NCBI GenBank assembly: GCA_964514215.1
Contig: CAZEPW010000002.1
Location: 1-64,000 of the forward strand
From: CAYQUC01 sp964514215
Lineage (GTDB): Bacteria > Pseudomonadota > Gammaproteobacteria > UBA6429 > Thiohalophilaceae
Length of the DNA: 64,000 bases
Direction: 5' to 3'
Part shown: piece after piece, positions 53,137 to 62,161 of the stretch
How the letters are laid out: every line of letters starts with the position of its first letter
How positions within the stretch are numbered: the first letter of the stretch is position 1
Program-made: the position numbers and the translations under genes
Notes under the pieces: generated by a model
Database searches by the model: none
What the model was told of the DNA's origin: nothing
What the model saw: the letters and a program-made list of their open reading frames with translations, nothing else

Positions 53137-53568
53137 ATGACAATTCCATCAACACCTTCGTTAACTGTCGATATTATCATTGAGCTTATTGATAAGCCGA
53201 ATCGGCCAATTGTATTAATCGAACGTAAATATCCTCCTTATGGTTGGGCTTTACCGGGGGGCTTTGTTGATGTTGGAGAAAGTCTTGAAGATGCTGCTGG
53301 CAGAGAAGCTCATGAAGAAATATCACTGGACGTTAAAGTAAAGTCACTGCTGGGCTGTTATTCTGATCCCTCTCGTGATTCTCGGGGGCATACAGTGAGT
53401 GCTGTTTATATTGCTGAGGCTAGCGGTGACCCATTTGCCGCTGATGATGCTGCTAATGTTCAAATTGTGAATCTTGATGATTTGCCATCTGATTTAGCTT
53501 TTGATCATGCTAAAATTTTGAGTGATTATTTATATTTTCGAGAAACGGGTGAAATCAAACCACTATAG
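53137..53568 (+). CDS. NUDIX hydrolase
   Basis: A 143-aa hydrolase of nucleoside-diphosphate-linked substrates. The Nudix box is 'GGFVDVGESLEDAAGREAHE' followed by EIS, so the REUXEE core is present while the terminal Gly-U is Ser-Leu. 'KYPPYGWALPGG' precedes it. Substrate cannot be assigned; ADP-ribose-type pyrophosphatases share the short upstream Pro-rich segment. Cotranscription with hslR is likely from the three-base gap. Confidence 0.87.
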   Translation: MTIPSTPSLTVDIIIELIDKPNRPIVLIERKYPPYGWALPGGFVDVGESLEDAAGREAHEEISLDVKVKSLLGCYSDPSRDSRGHTVSAVYIAEASGDPFAADDAANVQIVNLDDLPSDLAFDHAKILSDYLYFRETGEIKPL

Positions 53569-53624
53569 GTTTTGTTTTTATAGTAAAATACAGGTTTAAA
53601 TTTGATGTAAATAGAGGATTAGAA

Positions 53625-53993
53625 ATGGCCACAATCGATTTAACCGGTGACAATTTTGAAGAAATAATTTCCAATAATGATTTCGTCATAATTGATTTTT
53701 GGGCTCCATGGTGTGGGCCGTGTCAAGGTTTTGCTTCGGTGTATACCAGCACGTCAGAAAAATATTCTGATATAGTATTTGCCAAAGTGAATACTGAAGA
53801 GCAGCAAGAATTAGGCGGACATTTTCAAATCCGCTCTATTCCAACGTTAATGATTTTTCGTGAACAGGTTATTTTATATTCTGAAGCAGGCGCGATGCAG
53901 GCTTCTGAGTTTGAAAAGTTAATTGAACAAGCTAAAGCTGTTGATATGGCTGATGTTCATAAACAAATGGCTGAACAAGCTTCTAAAGCTTAA
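53625..53993 (+). CDS. Thioredoxin-family protein
   Basis: A 122-aa thioredoxin. The redox motif is 'DFWAPWCGPCQGF' (WCGPC at about residues 28-32), with the cis-Pro in 'RSIPTLMIF'. The usual Lys after the second Cys is Gln, and the C-terminal 15 residues extend beyond a standard thioredoxin (108 aa). No signal peptide, so cytoplasmic. Could be a second thioredoxin of specialised partner choice. It follows the NUDIX gene by 56 bp and ends before a strong bidirectional hairpin. Confidence 0.9.
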   Translation: MATIDLTGDNFEEIISNNDFVIIDFWAPWCGPCQGFASVYTSTSEKYSDIVFAKVNTEEQQELGGHFQIRSIPTLMIFREQVILYSEAGAMQASEFEKLIEQAKAVDMADVHKQMAEQASKA

Positions 53994-54004
53994 TTATAAT
54001 TAAG

Positions 54005-54050
54005 CTCTCTCCTTAGAGTGTTAGATATTTTCTAGGGAGAGAGTAGTCTA
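54005..54050. terminator. Bidirectional terminator between thioredoxin and lon
   Basis: CTCTCTCCTTAGA (54005-54017) pairs with TCTAGGGAGAGAG (54031-54043) over 13 positions with one G-T wobble and a 13-nt loop. Both flanks are A/T-rich. It sits between the convergent 3' ends of the thioredoxin and lon genes. Confidence 0.8.
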
Positions 54051-54053
54051 ATA

Positions 54054-56489
54054 TTATTTTTTTGATTTAAACATAATTGCAAACACATCTGCATATTGTT
54101 CTGCAAAGTGAACCTTCATTCCTTTTCGAATATACTCGGGCAGTTCATCAAAATCGTGCTTATTTGCGAAGGGCAAAATTAACTCTTTAATTTTGATGCG
54201 CCTTGCTGCAATGACTTTTTCACGTATGCCGCCAACCGGTAAGACTTGTCCTGTTAAGGTTAGCTCTCCTGTCATGGCTATTCCGGTTTTAGGTTTGACC
54301 TTACGCGCTAATGATAATAATGCGGTAGCCATAGTAACACCGGCACTCGGTCCATCTTTTGGGGTTGCACCTTCAGGAACGTGTAGATGTATAAAAGAAG
54401 AATCAAAAAATGTTTTGTCTGCATTAAAGTTATCCAAATTGGAATAAATAAAACTGTAGGCAATTTCAGCAGATTCTTTCATAACATCACCTAGTTGCCC
54501 TGTTAATTTAAACCCTTTATTTTTGCTGTGAACGTGTGCCGCTTCAATGGTGAGTGTGGTGCCGCCCATTGAAGTCCATGCTAATCCAGTAATATTTCCA
54601 ATACCTGAAATTGGAACCTCATTCGTAAAAATTGCTTTACCCAAGTGTTTTTCAATATCGTCAACTTGAATATTGTAAGGTCCTTTTTTGCCTGCTACAA
54701 TTTTGACTGCAATTTTTCGAATAATTCGTTTTAATTGCTTTTCTAAATTACGCACACCGGCTTCGCGAGCATAACCATCAATCAGGCTTCGTAGTGCCGT
54801 GGTGGTAATTTTAATTTGACTGCGTTTCATGCCTATCTGGTCGACTAGTTTTGGCCACAAGTGTTTTTTGGCTATCTGAATTTTTTCTTCGGTGATATAA
54901 CCGGATAAGCGGATTATTTCCATTCGATCAAGTAAGGGGGATGGTATGGTATCGAGTTGATTCGCGGTGCAGATAAATAGGACATTTGATAAATCAAATC
55001 GGTTATCGATGTAATGATCTAAAAACTCATTATTTTGTTCGGGATCGAGTACTTCTAATAATGCAGATGCCGGATCCCCTTGGTATGAATTTCCAATTTT
55101 ATCAATCTCATCCAACATGATAACGGGGTTTGATGTTTGCACATCTTTCATGGACTGGATAAATCTTCCAGGCATTGCCCCAATATAGGTGCGACGATGT
55201 CCTTTTATTTCGGCTTCGTCGCGCATACCACCTAGAGAAAAACGGAAAAATTTTCGACCAATGGCATGAGCAATTGATTTGCCAATGGATGTTTTACCAA
55301 CACCGGGAGGGCCAACTAATAAAATGATCGAGCCACTGATTCTACCTTTTAATTTGCCAACAGCCAGAAATTCAATAATACGGTTTTTTACGTCATCAAG
55401 TCCTTGATGATCTTTGTCCAGACTTTCTCGTGCATTTTTGAGGTTTAGTATGTCTTTAGAAAATACTCCCCAGGGTAATGCTGTTATCCAATCCAGATAA
55501 TTTCTGGTGACGGCATATTCTGGAGAGCCTGTTTCTAAAATGGATAACTTATCCATTTCTTCATTAATATTTTTTAGTGGATCTTCAGGAATGGTTAGTT
55601 TGTCAAGACGTTCTCGAAACTTATCGATATCAACAGTTCGGTCGTCTTTTGCCAGACCAAGTTCTTGTTGAATAACTTTTAATTGCTCTTTTAAGAAAAA
55701 TTGACGTTGCTGCTCGCTCATTTGCTGTTCCACTTTATCGTGGATTTTTCCTTGAAGCTTGGCAACCTCGAGTTCTTTTTTTAACACCATCAGCACTTTT
55801 TTCATGCGTTTAATCAGTGCAACAGTTTCTAAAATATCCTGCAGTGCTTCTTTATCTCGAGTTGTTAGCGTCGCAGCAAAGTCGGCTAGCATATTTGGAT
55901 CGTTTAAATTAAAGCGTTCTAGAAAAAACTTTATTTCTTCGCTGTATAATGGATTATGCGGTACAAGCTCTTTGATGGTATTGATAATAGCCATGCTATA
56001 GGCTTTAATTTCATTTGATTTAATATTTTTTTCTTCTTTTATATACTCTACTTGAGCAATAAAAGGAATGCTGCTATTAATCCATTTAACGACCCTGAAA
56101 CGTGTTCGTCCTTCAGCAATGGTTTGAATATTGTCTTCATTGTGGGCGGGGTTGTGTAAGCGTACTGCTGTTCCCACAGTATAAAAATCACTGACCGTAG
56201 TAATCTCTGCAGCTTTTGCACTGGTAAGTAATATTCCTGCCATGTGGTGCGCAGCAGATCCAATTTTTTCTATTGTTTCTAACCAAATATTACTGCTAAG
56301 TTCTATTGGTAATGCTTGAGCGGGAAAAAATGGTTGGTCAACAACGGGTAGAATATATAAAGTTGTTGGTAATACTTTGTCAGGAACAATTATATTTGAT
56401 CCCGATGAATTTATTGTTTCATCTTCATTTTCAATTATTAAATCTTCGTCTATATCAAGTTCTTTATCGATATCATGTTGTTCACTCAT
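54054..56489 (-). CDS. lon: ATP-dependent protease Lon
   Basis: Cytosolic AAA+ serine protease, 811 aa. The N-terminal substrate-binding domain is followed by a coiled-coil ('EQQMSEQQRQFFLKEQLKVIQQELG'). Then the AAA+ module, with Walker A 'LLVGPPGVGKTSIGKSIA', Walker B 'VIMLDEIDKIG' and 'FSLGGMRDEAEIKGHRRTYIGAMPG'. The C-terminal protease domain has the catalytic Ser in 'DGPSAGVTMATALLS' and the Lys in 'GGIREKVIAARR'. A strongly acidic N-terminal tail (about 25 residues) precedes the usual start. A sigma-32-like promoter lies 50 bp upstream. Confidence 0.97.
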   Translation of the reverse strand: MSEQHDIDKELDIDEDLIIENEDETINSSGSNIIVPDKVLPTTLYILPVVDQPFFPAQALPIELSSNIWLETIEKIGSAAHHMAGILLTSAKAAEITTVSDFYTVGTAVRLHNPAHNEDNIQTIAEGRTRFRVVKWINSSIPFIAQVEYIKEEKNIKSNEIKAYSMAIINTIKELVPHNPLYSEEIKFFLERFNLNDPNMLADFAATLTTRDKEALQDILETVALIKRMKKVLMVLKKELEVAKLQGKIHDKVEQQMSEQQRQFFLKEQLKVIQQELGLAKDDRTVDIDKFRERLDKLTIPEDPLKNINEEMDKLSILETGSPEYAVTRNYLDWITALPWGVFSKDILNLKNARESLDKDHQGLDDVKNRIIEFLAVGKLKGRISGSIILLVGPPGVGKTSIGKSIAHAIGRKFFRFSLGGMRDEAEIKGHRRTYIGAMPGRFIQSMKDVQTSNPVIMLDEIDKIGNSYQGDPASALLEVLDPEQNNEFLDHYIDNRFDLSNVLFICTANQLDTIPSPLLDRMEIIRLSGYITEEKIQIAKKHLWPKLVDQIGMKRSQIKITTTALRSLIDGYAREAGVRNLEKQLKRIIRKIAVKIVAGKKGPYNIQVDDIEKHLGKAIFTNEVPISGIGNITGLAWTSMGGTTLTIEAAHVHSKNKGFKLTGQLGDVMKESAEIAYSFIYSNLDNFNADKTFFDSSFIHLHVPEGATPKDGPSAGVTMATALLSLARKVKPKTGIAMTGELTLTGQVLPVGGIREKVIAARRIKIKELILPFANKHDFDELPEYIRKGMKVHFAEQYADVFAIMFKSKK

Positions 56490-56539
56490 CTTTTATCCCT
56501 AAACCGTTACTAGCAATCTTATTAGTATTATCATCGTTA

Positions 56540-56566
56540 TATTGGGGCAATACTTAAACTTTCAAG
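56540..56566 (-). promoter_or_regulatory. Sigma-32 (RpoH)-like promoter of lon
   Basis: On the minus strand CTTGAAA (56566-56560, perfect -35), a 12-bp spacer and CCCCAATA (56547-56540) match the heat-shock consensus. It ends about 50 bp before the lon start codon. Confidence 0.8.
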
Positions 56567-56574
56567 GAATTATT

Positions 56575-57855
56575 TTAGAAAAACCATTCATTATATGGTT
56601 GAACTTCAACAATAGTACCCGCTGCAATGTGAGTCGAATCTTCAGGGAGAATGATAAAGCAATTGCTGTAACTCATTGAACTGAGGATATGAGAAGCTTG
56701 TAAGCCGGTTACTGAAACGCTTAACTGCCCAGTATCATCTGCTGATAAATACCCTCGTTGAAAATCCACTCGTCCAGCACGTTTTTTTAATTCAGTTGTA
56801 CATTTAATATGGTAATTTGTATTTTTGGTTTTTGTTTGACCGGCAAGAGCTCGGATAGCGGGTAATGCGAATTGACTAAACGTTGCTATGACTGATACAG
56901 GGTTACCGGGCAGACCGAAGAATGTGGCATTATTAATTTTGCCAAATGCCAGCGGCCGTCCTGGTTTCATGGCTATTTTCCAGAAATTGATACTACCTAT
57001 TTTTTCTAATGTTTCTTTGACGTAATCAGCATCACCAACGGAGACACCGCCTGAGGTAATAACAACATCGGCAACATTCGCTGCTTGTTCAAATGCTAAT
57101 TCAATTTCACTTTTTATATCTGGAATGACACCCATATCCAGTAATTCGATATAGGGTTTTTGTAACAGACCATATAAGGTATATCGGTTACTATCGTAAA
57201 TTTGGCCATCTTCGAGTGGTTCACCAACACCTCGTAATTCATCACCAGTAGAAAAAATTGCAATGCGTAATTTTCGAAAAACACTGACTTCAGCAAGCCC
57301 CATCGATGCTAATACTCCAAGTTCGGCAGGGCCAATGTTTTTTCCTACCGTTAATACGGTATCACCAACTTTAATGTCCTCACCAATATAACGAACATTT
57401 TGTCGAGCACAATGGCCAGTATTAATTGTAATGCTATTGTCATTTTTGATGACATGTTCTTGCATAATAACAGTATCAGCACCTTGCGGCATCTTGGCAC
57501 CGGTCATGATACGAATACATTCGCCTTTTTTAACCTCACCATTAAAAGGTTTACCTGCCCATGAGGTACCGATAATGTTTACGTTAGAAGTATCTGATTT
57601 AGGGATATCTTGGGCACTAATGGCATAACCGTCCATCGCTGAGTTGTCATAAGGTGGGGTACTAAAAGTTGCAATAATATCCTGAGCAAGCACTCGACCA
57701 AAAGCGTTTCGACAGCTGGTTCGTTCAGTGATTTTTAGGGATTCAGATGCTGTTGCGATTAATGTATTAATTTGTGTTGTTGCTTGGCTTACCGACAAGC
57801 TGTTAGGGTCAAAATCACTGCAACTTGGTTGAACTGGAATTAGTTTATTGATCAT
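56575..57855 (-). CDS. moeA: Molybdopterin molybdenumtransferase MoeA
   Basis: Inserts molybdate into adenylylated molybdopterin. 426 aa. Blocks: 'TFSTPPYDNSAMDGYA', 'IMTGAKMPQGADTVIMQE', 'ISTGDEL' and 'DVVITSGGVSVGDADYV' (MoCF domain), 'MKPGRPLAFG' and 'FFGLPGNPVSVIATF'. It is 112 bp downstream of mobB on the minus strand, giving a mobA-mobB-moeA order. Implies at least one molybdoenzyme elsewhere in the genome. Confidence 0.95.
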   Translation of the reverse strand: MINKLIPVQPSCSDFDPNSLSVSQATTQINTLIATASESLKITERTSCRNAFGRVLAQDIIATFSTPPYDNSAMDGYAISAQDIPKSDTSNVNIIGTSWAGKPFNGEVKKGECIRIMTGAKMPQGADTVIMQEHVIKNDNSITINTGHCARQNVRYIGEDIKVGDTVLTVGKNIGPAELGVLASMGLAEVSVFRKLRIAIFSTGDELRGVGEPLEDGQIYDSNRYTLYGLLQKPYIELLDMGVIPDIKSEIELAFEQAANVADVVITSGGVSVGDADYVKETLEKIGSINFWKIAMKPGRPLAFGKINNATFFGLPGNPVSVIATFSQFALPAIRALAGQTKTKNTNYHIKCTTELKKRAGRVDFQRGYLSADDTGQLSVSVTGLQASHILSSMSYSNCFIILPEDSTHIAAGTIVEVQPYNEWFF

Positions 57856-57967
57856 AAGGTTACTCAGTCTATTCGTTCTAGTATAAATTTGTATTGTAGT
57901 TTACTACTTTAATTTAATGTCATTATACAAAAAATTGATTTTAAATGTTTATTTAATACCTCAGTAA

Positions 57968-58492
57968 TTAATCTAAATCATAGTTTTGTATTATAAAATC
58001 TGTTATTAAATTTGCATTATTGAGATCTAAAGTGGGTAAATTTGTTTTTAAATTTTCGATTTCATCGGTAGCAACTGCAATGATATTTTTATCTTGGTTA
58101 TATAATGTGGTTTTGCCTAAAGATGGTCGGTATAATTCAATTTTATCAAAAACCTCGTGCTTAAAGCCTTCGACTAATATCAGATCTAATTCAGTATGTT
58201 GTAGTTGGTTTAATAAGGTTGCTAAATCGGGTTCTGGCTGTTTTGATGGTGTTTCGGTGATTAGAGCCCAACGATTTTTTGATGCAACCAACATTTGAGT
58301 TGCTCCTGCATGGCGTAATTCATAGCTATCTTTTCCTGGTATATCAATATCAAAATCATGGTGCGCATGTTTTATAACAGCTAATTTTATTTTTTTGGTA
58401 TTTAATATAGCAATTATTTTTTTTAGTAATGTGGTTTTTCCTGTTCCAGAATATGCAACAAAACCAATAACCGGGCATTTAATATTGTTCAT
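57968..58492 (-). CDS. mobB: Molybdopterin-guanine dinucleotide biosynthesis adapter MobB
   Basis: GTP-binding adapter of MobA, about 174 aa. P-loop 'GFVAYSGTGKTTLLKKI' at the N-terminus, 'VIKHAHHDFDIDIPGKDSYELRHAGATQMLVAS' as the family block and 'ILVEGFKHE' as Walker B region. The ATG at 58492, one base after the mobA stop, is preferred to an upstream TTG at 58519 that would overlap mobA. Neither has a strong ribosome site, so coupling to mobA translation is likely. Confidence 0.9.
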   Translation of the reverse strand: MNNIKCPVIGFVAYSGTGKTTLLKKIIAILNTKKIKLAVIKHAHHDFDIDIPGKDSYELRHAGATQMLVASKNRWALITETPSKQPEPDLATLLNQLQHTELDLILVEGFKHEVFDKIELYRPSLGKTTLYNQDKNIIAVATDEIENLKTNLPTLDLNNANLITDFIIQNYDLD

Positions 58493-58493
58493 A

Positions 58494-59099
58494 TCATATC
58501 GCTGTTTGTTTTTTTTCAAAATTCAAAAAATCTTGAATGGTATTTATATTGGCGAACGCATCAATTTCATCACTGCAATCTATAATTGCGGGTTGTTGTT
58601 GAGTTATCCAGAGTTGAGTTTTTCGTTCACCGCTAGTTATGAAATTGTTTAAACTGTTAATTAAATCTTTATGAAGTAATAACACCAATGGCTGTAATTT
58701 TTTATTAGTTTCCACTACGGCAATTAATTTTTGTTGTTGTTGCGCTTGGTGATATAAGCGAGTCACGATGTCTTTAGGTAAATTAGGTGTGTCACAGGCG
58801 CTAAAAAAAGCCCAGTTGCTTGTTATGGCTTTTAGGGCGCTATAAATACCGGATAATGGCCCTAATCGGTCGGGGTTTAAATCACTTATTAATGGATAGC
58901 CGAATTTTAGGTAGTCTTGTTTATTTTGATTGGTATTGATAAAAATTTGATTAACCTGGGGTTGTAAATTATTAATACTAAATTCAATAAGTGAAATGCC
59001 ATTTACTTTTTTTAGGGCTTTGTCTTCACCCATGCGCGAACTCTTGCCTCCAGCTAAAATGATTCCTGATATAGAATTAATGCAGTTAGTAGTGTTCAT
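58494..59099 (-). CDS. mobA: Molybdenum cofactor guanylyltransferase MobA
   Basis: Attaches GMP to molybdopterin to make MGD, required by DMSO-reductase-family enzymes. 201 aa. The nucleotide-binding signature is 'GIILAGGKSSRMGEDKAL' at the N-terminus. 'PDRLGPLSGIYSAL' and 'FFSACDTPNLP' (metal-binding Asp) follow. First gene of mobA-mobB-moeA. MGD synthesis implies enzymes such as nitrate reductase, formate dehydrogenase or a sulfur-compound reductase elsewhere. Confidence 0.93.
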   Translation of the reverse strand: MNTTNCINSISGIILAGGKSSRMGEDKALKKVNGISLIEFSINNLQPQVNQIFINTNQNKQDYLKFGYPLISDLNPDRLGPLSGIYSALKAITSNWAFFSACDTPNLPKDIVTRLYHQAQQQQKLIAVVETNKKLQPLVLLLHKDLINSLNNFITSGERKTQLWITQQQPAIIDCSDEIDAFANINTIQDFLNFEKKQTAI

Positions 59100-59228
59100 A
59101 ACAATTTTTTTACCTTAATGTTTATGACGGTATATTTGCTAGGTTAATTATTATTCGTTTCAGATTATATAGTAAATCCTTGAAAAATATCTAATTTAAC
59201 CCAGATGTAAGGTGGTAAATTAGTTTAT

Positions 59229-59255
59229 TAAAGATGAGCAAATCTAAGACGCTAA
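59229..59255 (+). promoter_or_regulatory. Sigma-28 (FliA)-like promoter
   Basis: TAAAGATG (59229-59236), an exact 11-bp spacer and GACGCTAA (59248-59255) match the FliA consensus at 12 of 16 positions. It lies 33 bp before a small gene resembling flagellar rod proteins, which makes the match more believable than on sequence alone. Confidence 0.55.
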
Positions 59256-59288
59256 TTAATTATGCGGTAGTTTTTGTGGTGATTAGTA

Positions 59289-59519
59289 ATGAAAGTAGAT
59301 TCGTCAACATATACCGCCTTGGCCGGGATGCGTAAAGGCATAAATAATGCGCGTAAGCATACAGCGGAATTGGCTGGTGCAACGCAGATGAAAGGGCAGG
59401 TTGAAAAAGCGAGTGCTTTGCTTGATTTAAAACAAGATCAAATTCAAGTCGAAGCGAATGCTAAGTCGGCAAAAATAAATGATGACGTTATTGGAACGAT
59501 TATTGATGTTAAAGCCTGA
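59289..59519 (+). CDS. Small protein resembling flagellar basal-body rod (FlgC-like) termini
   Basis: A 76-aa protein. The N-terminus ('YTALAGMRKGINNARKHTAELAGAT') resembles the Flg_bb_rod helix, and the C-terminus ('LLDLKQDQIQVEANAKSAKI' then NDDVIGTIIDVKA) resembles the closing 'ANAKVVKTADEMLGTLLD' type helix of FlgC/FlgE-family proteins. The entire central domain of those proteins is absent. It may be a stand-alone small protein of the flagellar regulon, as seen in some Pseudomonas and relatives, with unknown function. A sigma-28-like promoter precedes it. No other flagellar gene is in the window. Confidence 0.6.
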   Translation: MKVDSSTYTALAGMRKGINNARKHTAELAGATQMKGQVEKASALLDLKQDQIQVEANAKSAKINDDVIGTIIDVKA

Positions 59520-59542
59520 CAGCAAAAATACGGGCAATATTA

Positions 59543-60619
59543 TTAATTAATATTATTTAATGCCCAATTAACGTGTTCTCTAATTATTTCAGATGGATCA
59601 TTTTTTCTGGATTCTAATGATTTTATAATTAACTCAGACTTATTGGCATTGCCTAATGCGACAGCAATATTTCGGCTCCACGATTGATAACCGATACGAC
59701 GAATTGCCATGCCTTGGGTTTTTTCTAAAAATTCTTGTTCAGTCCACTTAAATAATTCAATTAATTCAATTGAGTTTAGTTGGTGTCGGGGATTAAAATC
59801 GGCTTCTTCACTGGATTGACTGAAGCGTGTCCACGGACATACTAACTGGCAATCATCGCAGCCGTAGACTCGGTTTCCAATCATCGCGCGAAACTCCACT
59901 GGAATGCTGCCTTTTAATTCGATTGTTAGATAGGAAATACAGCGACGTGCATCAACCGTATAGGGTGCAATTATTGCTTGAGTTGGGCAACTTTCAATGC
60001 AGGCGTTGCACGTGCCACAATGATTGATAGCCGGCTTATCAATGGGTAATTCTAAATTGGTATACAGTTCGCCTAAAAAGAACCATGAGCCGTTTTCTTT
60101 GTTGATTAAATTGCTGTGTTTTCCAATCCAACCTAAACCGGCTTTTTCTGCGATGGCTTTCTCCAAGACTGGAGCGCTATCGACAAAAGCACGATAGTTA
60201 AAGCCATCAATTTGTTGATTTATTTTATCAGCGAGTTTTTGTAACCGTTTGCGCATGAGTTTATGATAGTCTCTGCCTAAGCTATAACGTGAGATGTAAG
60301 CTTTTAGGTTATCGTTTAAAATTGATTCCGGGTTTGAATTTTCTTCAGGCAAATAATTTAAGCGGACACTGATGATACGCGTTGTGCCGGGTAGTAGTTG
60401 TGCTGGTTGGCTGCGCAGAGTGCCATGCTGCTGCATCCAGTGCATTTCACCATTATGGCCGTTTTTCAACCAATTTAACAAATTAGCTTCGGCTGCCGAT
60501 AAATTAGTGTCGCTAATCCCGACGGCTTGAAACCCTAGCTCAATTCCCCATTGCTTTATGTTAGTCGCGAGCAGTGTATTTTTTATAATTTTCGGAGATG
60601 ACTTTTCTATCGGATCCAT
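59543..60619 (-). CDS. queG: Epoxyqueuosine reductase QueG
   Basis: Cobalamin- and Fe-S-dependent enzyme performing the last step of queuosine synthesis in tRNA. About 358 aa. Two [4Fe-4S] motifs are 'CGTCNACIESCPTQAI' and 'CDDCQLVCPW'. N-terminal 'KQWGIELGFQAVGISDTNLS' and 'YISRYSLGRDYHKLMRKRLQKLA' are QueG blocks. ATG 60619 (MDPIEKS) is chosen; the first in-frame ATG at 60655 would overlap nnr. A short HEAT-like C-terminus is present. Divergent from nnr, a common order. Confidence 0.93.
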   Translation of the reverse strand: MDPIEKSSPKIIKNTLLATNIKQWGIELGFQAVGISDTNLSAAEANLLNWLKNGHNGEMHWMQQHGTLRSQPAQLLPGTTRIISVRLNYLPEENSNPESILNDNLKAYISRYSLGRDYHKLMRKRLQKLADKINQQIDGFNYRAFVDSAPVLEKAIAEKAGLGWIGKHSNLINKENGSWFFLGELYTNLELPIDKPAINHCGTCNACIESCPTQAIIAPYTVDARRCISYLTIELKGSIPVEFRAMIGNRVYGCDDCQLVCPWTRFSQSSEEADFNPRHQLNSIELIELFKWTEQEFLEKTQGMAIRRIGYQSWSRNIAVALGNANKSELIIKSLESRKNDPSEIIREHVNWALNNIN

Positions 60620-60637
60620 AGTCGCTATGATAAACCC

Positions 60638-62122
60638 ATGACCCAGAAACCGCATAATTTATATCGCTCTAAACAAGTATCTGAGATGGATCGATTTGCA
60701 ATCGATCATTTTGATATTCCTGGCAATGTTTTAATGGAACGTGCTGGTGAAGCGGCATTTAAAAAATGCCGTGAAAAATGGCCTGATGCTAAATCCATGG
60801 TGGTGTTATGTGGCGTTGGTAACAATGGCGGTGATGGTTTTGTCGTGGCTCGATTAGCGGTTGAAGCGGGACTGACCACTACGGTTTTGCAACTGGGTGA
60901 TGCCAGTAAATTACAGGGTGATGCTTTTGCTGCTGCTCAACGATTAATGAGTGTTGGTATTGAACCTGAAGCGTTTAGCAGTCAAAACTTGTCAAAATTT
61001 GATGTGATAATCGATGCGTTATTAGGCACAGGTTTGCGGGATAATGTATCAGGGGCGTGGCGCCAAGCTATTGCTGCGATTAATTTTTCGGGAACACCGG
61101 TGATGTCAATCGACATTCCTTCCGGTTTACATGGTGATACCGGAATCCCTATGGGCGATGCGGTTATTGCCGATTGCACAATGACCTTTATTGGCGTGAA
61201 GCAAGGACTGTTAACCGGACAGGCTGCAAACCACTGTGGTGAACTGGATTTTGATAATCTCAATATACCCGATGCGGTTTATACCAAATTTCAACCTACA
61301 GCAGTTCGTTTAAAATATCAGAAATCAATTCATCGTTTGCGAGCTCGTGAACAAACTGCTCATAAGGGAAATTTTGGGCATGTGGTTATCGTTGGTGGTG
61401 ATGAAGGTTATATTGGGGCGGTTCGCTTAGCGGGAGAAGCGGCGTTACGAGCCGGTGCGGGTCTTGTGAGTATCGCAACTCGAGTGAGTCATGCGAGTGT
61501 GGTTAATGCCAGTTGCCCTGAATTGATGTGTCATGGAATTGAAAATGCCGAGGCATTGTCAATTTTATTGAAAAAGGCATCAACCATTGTTATAGGGCCC
61601 GGTCTTGGTCAATCTTCCTGGGCTGTAGATATGTTTACGCAAGTTTTGGCTCATGATGATGTGCCGTTAGTGGTTGATGCTGATGCTTTAAATCTATTGG
61701 CAAAAGAGCCATTGCATAATAATAACTGGGTTTTAACCCCGCATCCGGGTGAGGCTGCTCGTTTATTGCAGCAATCCGTTAAACAGGTCGAACAAGATCG
61801 GTATGATGCTATCGCTAAATTAAAACAACGCTATGATGGTGTTGTAATATTAAAAGGGCGTGGTACGTTGATTGCCGTCAAACAAGAACTTATCGGGGTT
61901 TGCGCGGAGGGTAACCCGGGTATGGCTTCTGGTGGTATGGGAGATGTGCTTTCAGGTATTATTGCCGGCTTAATCGCCCAAGGATTAAGCAAGGCCAATG
62001 CTGCGCGTTTGGCCGTGTGTATTCATAGTGAAGCAGCTGATCAGGCTGCAAAACAATCAGGAGAGCGGGGTTTGCTGGCCAGCGATCTGATGCCGTGGAT
62101 TAGAAAACTAGTTAATCCTTAA
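60638..62122 (+). CDS. nnr: Bifunctional NAD(P)H-hydrate epimerase / dehydratase
   Basis: Repairs damaged NAD(P)H hydrates. 494 aa in two domains. The N-terminal epimerase (YjeF_N, residues 1-215) has 'VLCGVGNNGGDGFVVARLA' and 'DIPSGLHGDTG'. The C-terminal ADP-dependent dehydratase (residues 235-490) has 'HKGNFGHVVIVGGDEGYIGA', 'VVDADALNLLA', 'LTPHPGEAARLL' and 'GNPGMASGGMGDVLSGI' with the catalytic Asp. Followed after 39 bp by tsaE, the standard gammaproteobacterial order. Confidence 0.95.
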   Translation: MTQKPHNLYRSKQVSEMDRFAIDHFDIPGNVLMERAGEAAFKKCREKWPDAKSMVVLCGVGNNGGDGFVVARLAVEAGLTTTVLQLGDASKLQGDAFAAAQRLMSVGIEPEAFSSQNLSKFDVIIDALLGTGLRDNVSGAWRQAIAAINFSGTPVMSIDIPSGLHGDTGIPMGDAVIADCTMTFIGVKQGLLTGQAANHCGELDFDNLNIPDAVYTKFQPTAVRLKYQKSIHRLRAREQTAHKGNFGHVVIVGGDEGYIGAVRLAGEAALRAGAGLVSIATRVSHASVVNASCPELMCHGIENAEALSILLKKASTIVIGPGLGQSSWAVDMFTQVLAHDDVPLVVDADALNLLAKEPLHNNNWVLTPHPGEAARLLQQSVKQVEQDRYDAIAKLKQRYDGVVILKGRGTLIAVKQELIGVCAEGNPGMASGGMGDVLSGIIAGLIAQGLSKANAARLAVCIHSEAADQAAKQSGERGLLASDLMPWIRKLVNP

Positions 62123-62161
62123 TAAATTTAATAAATTGCTCTAATTAACCTTGGAAAAACC

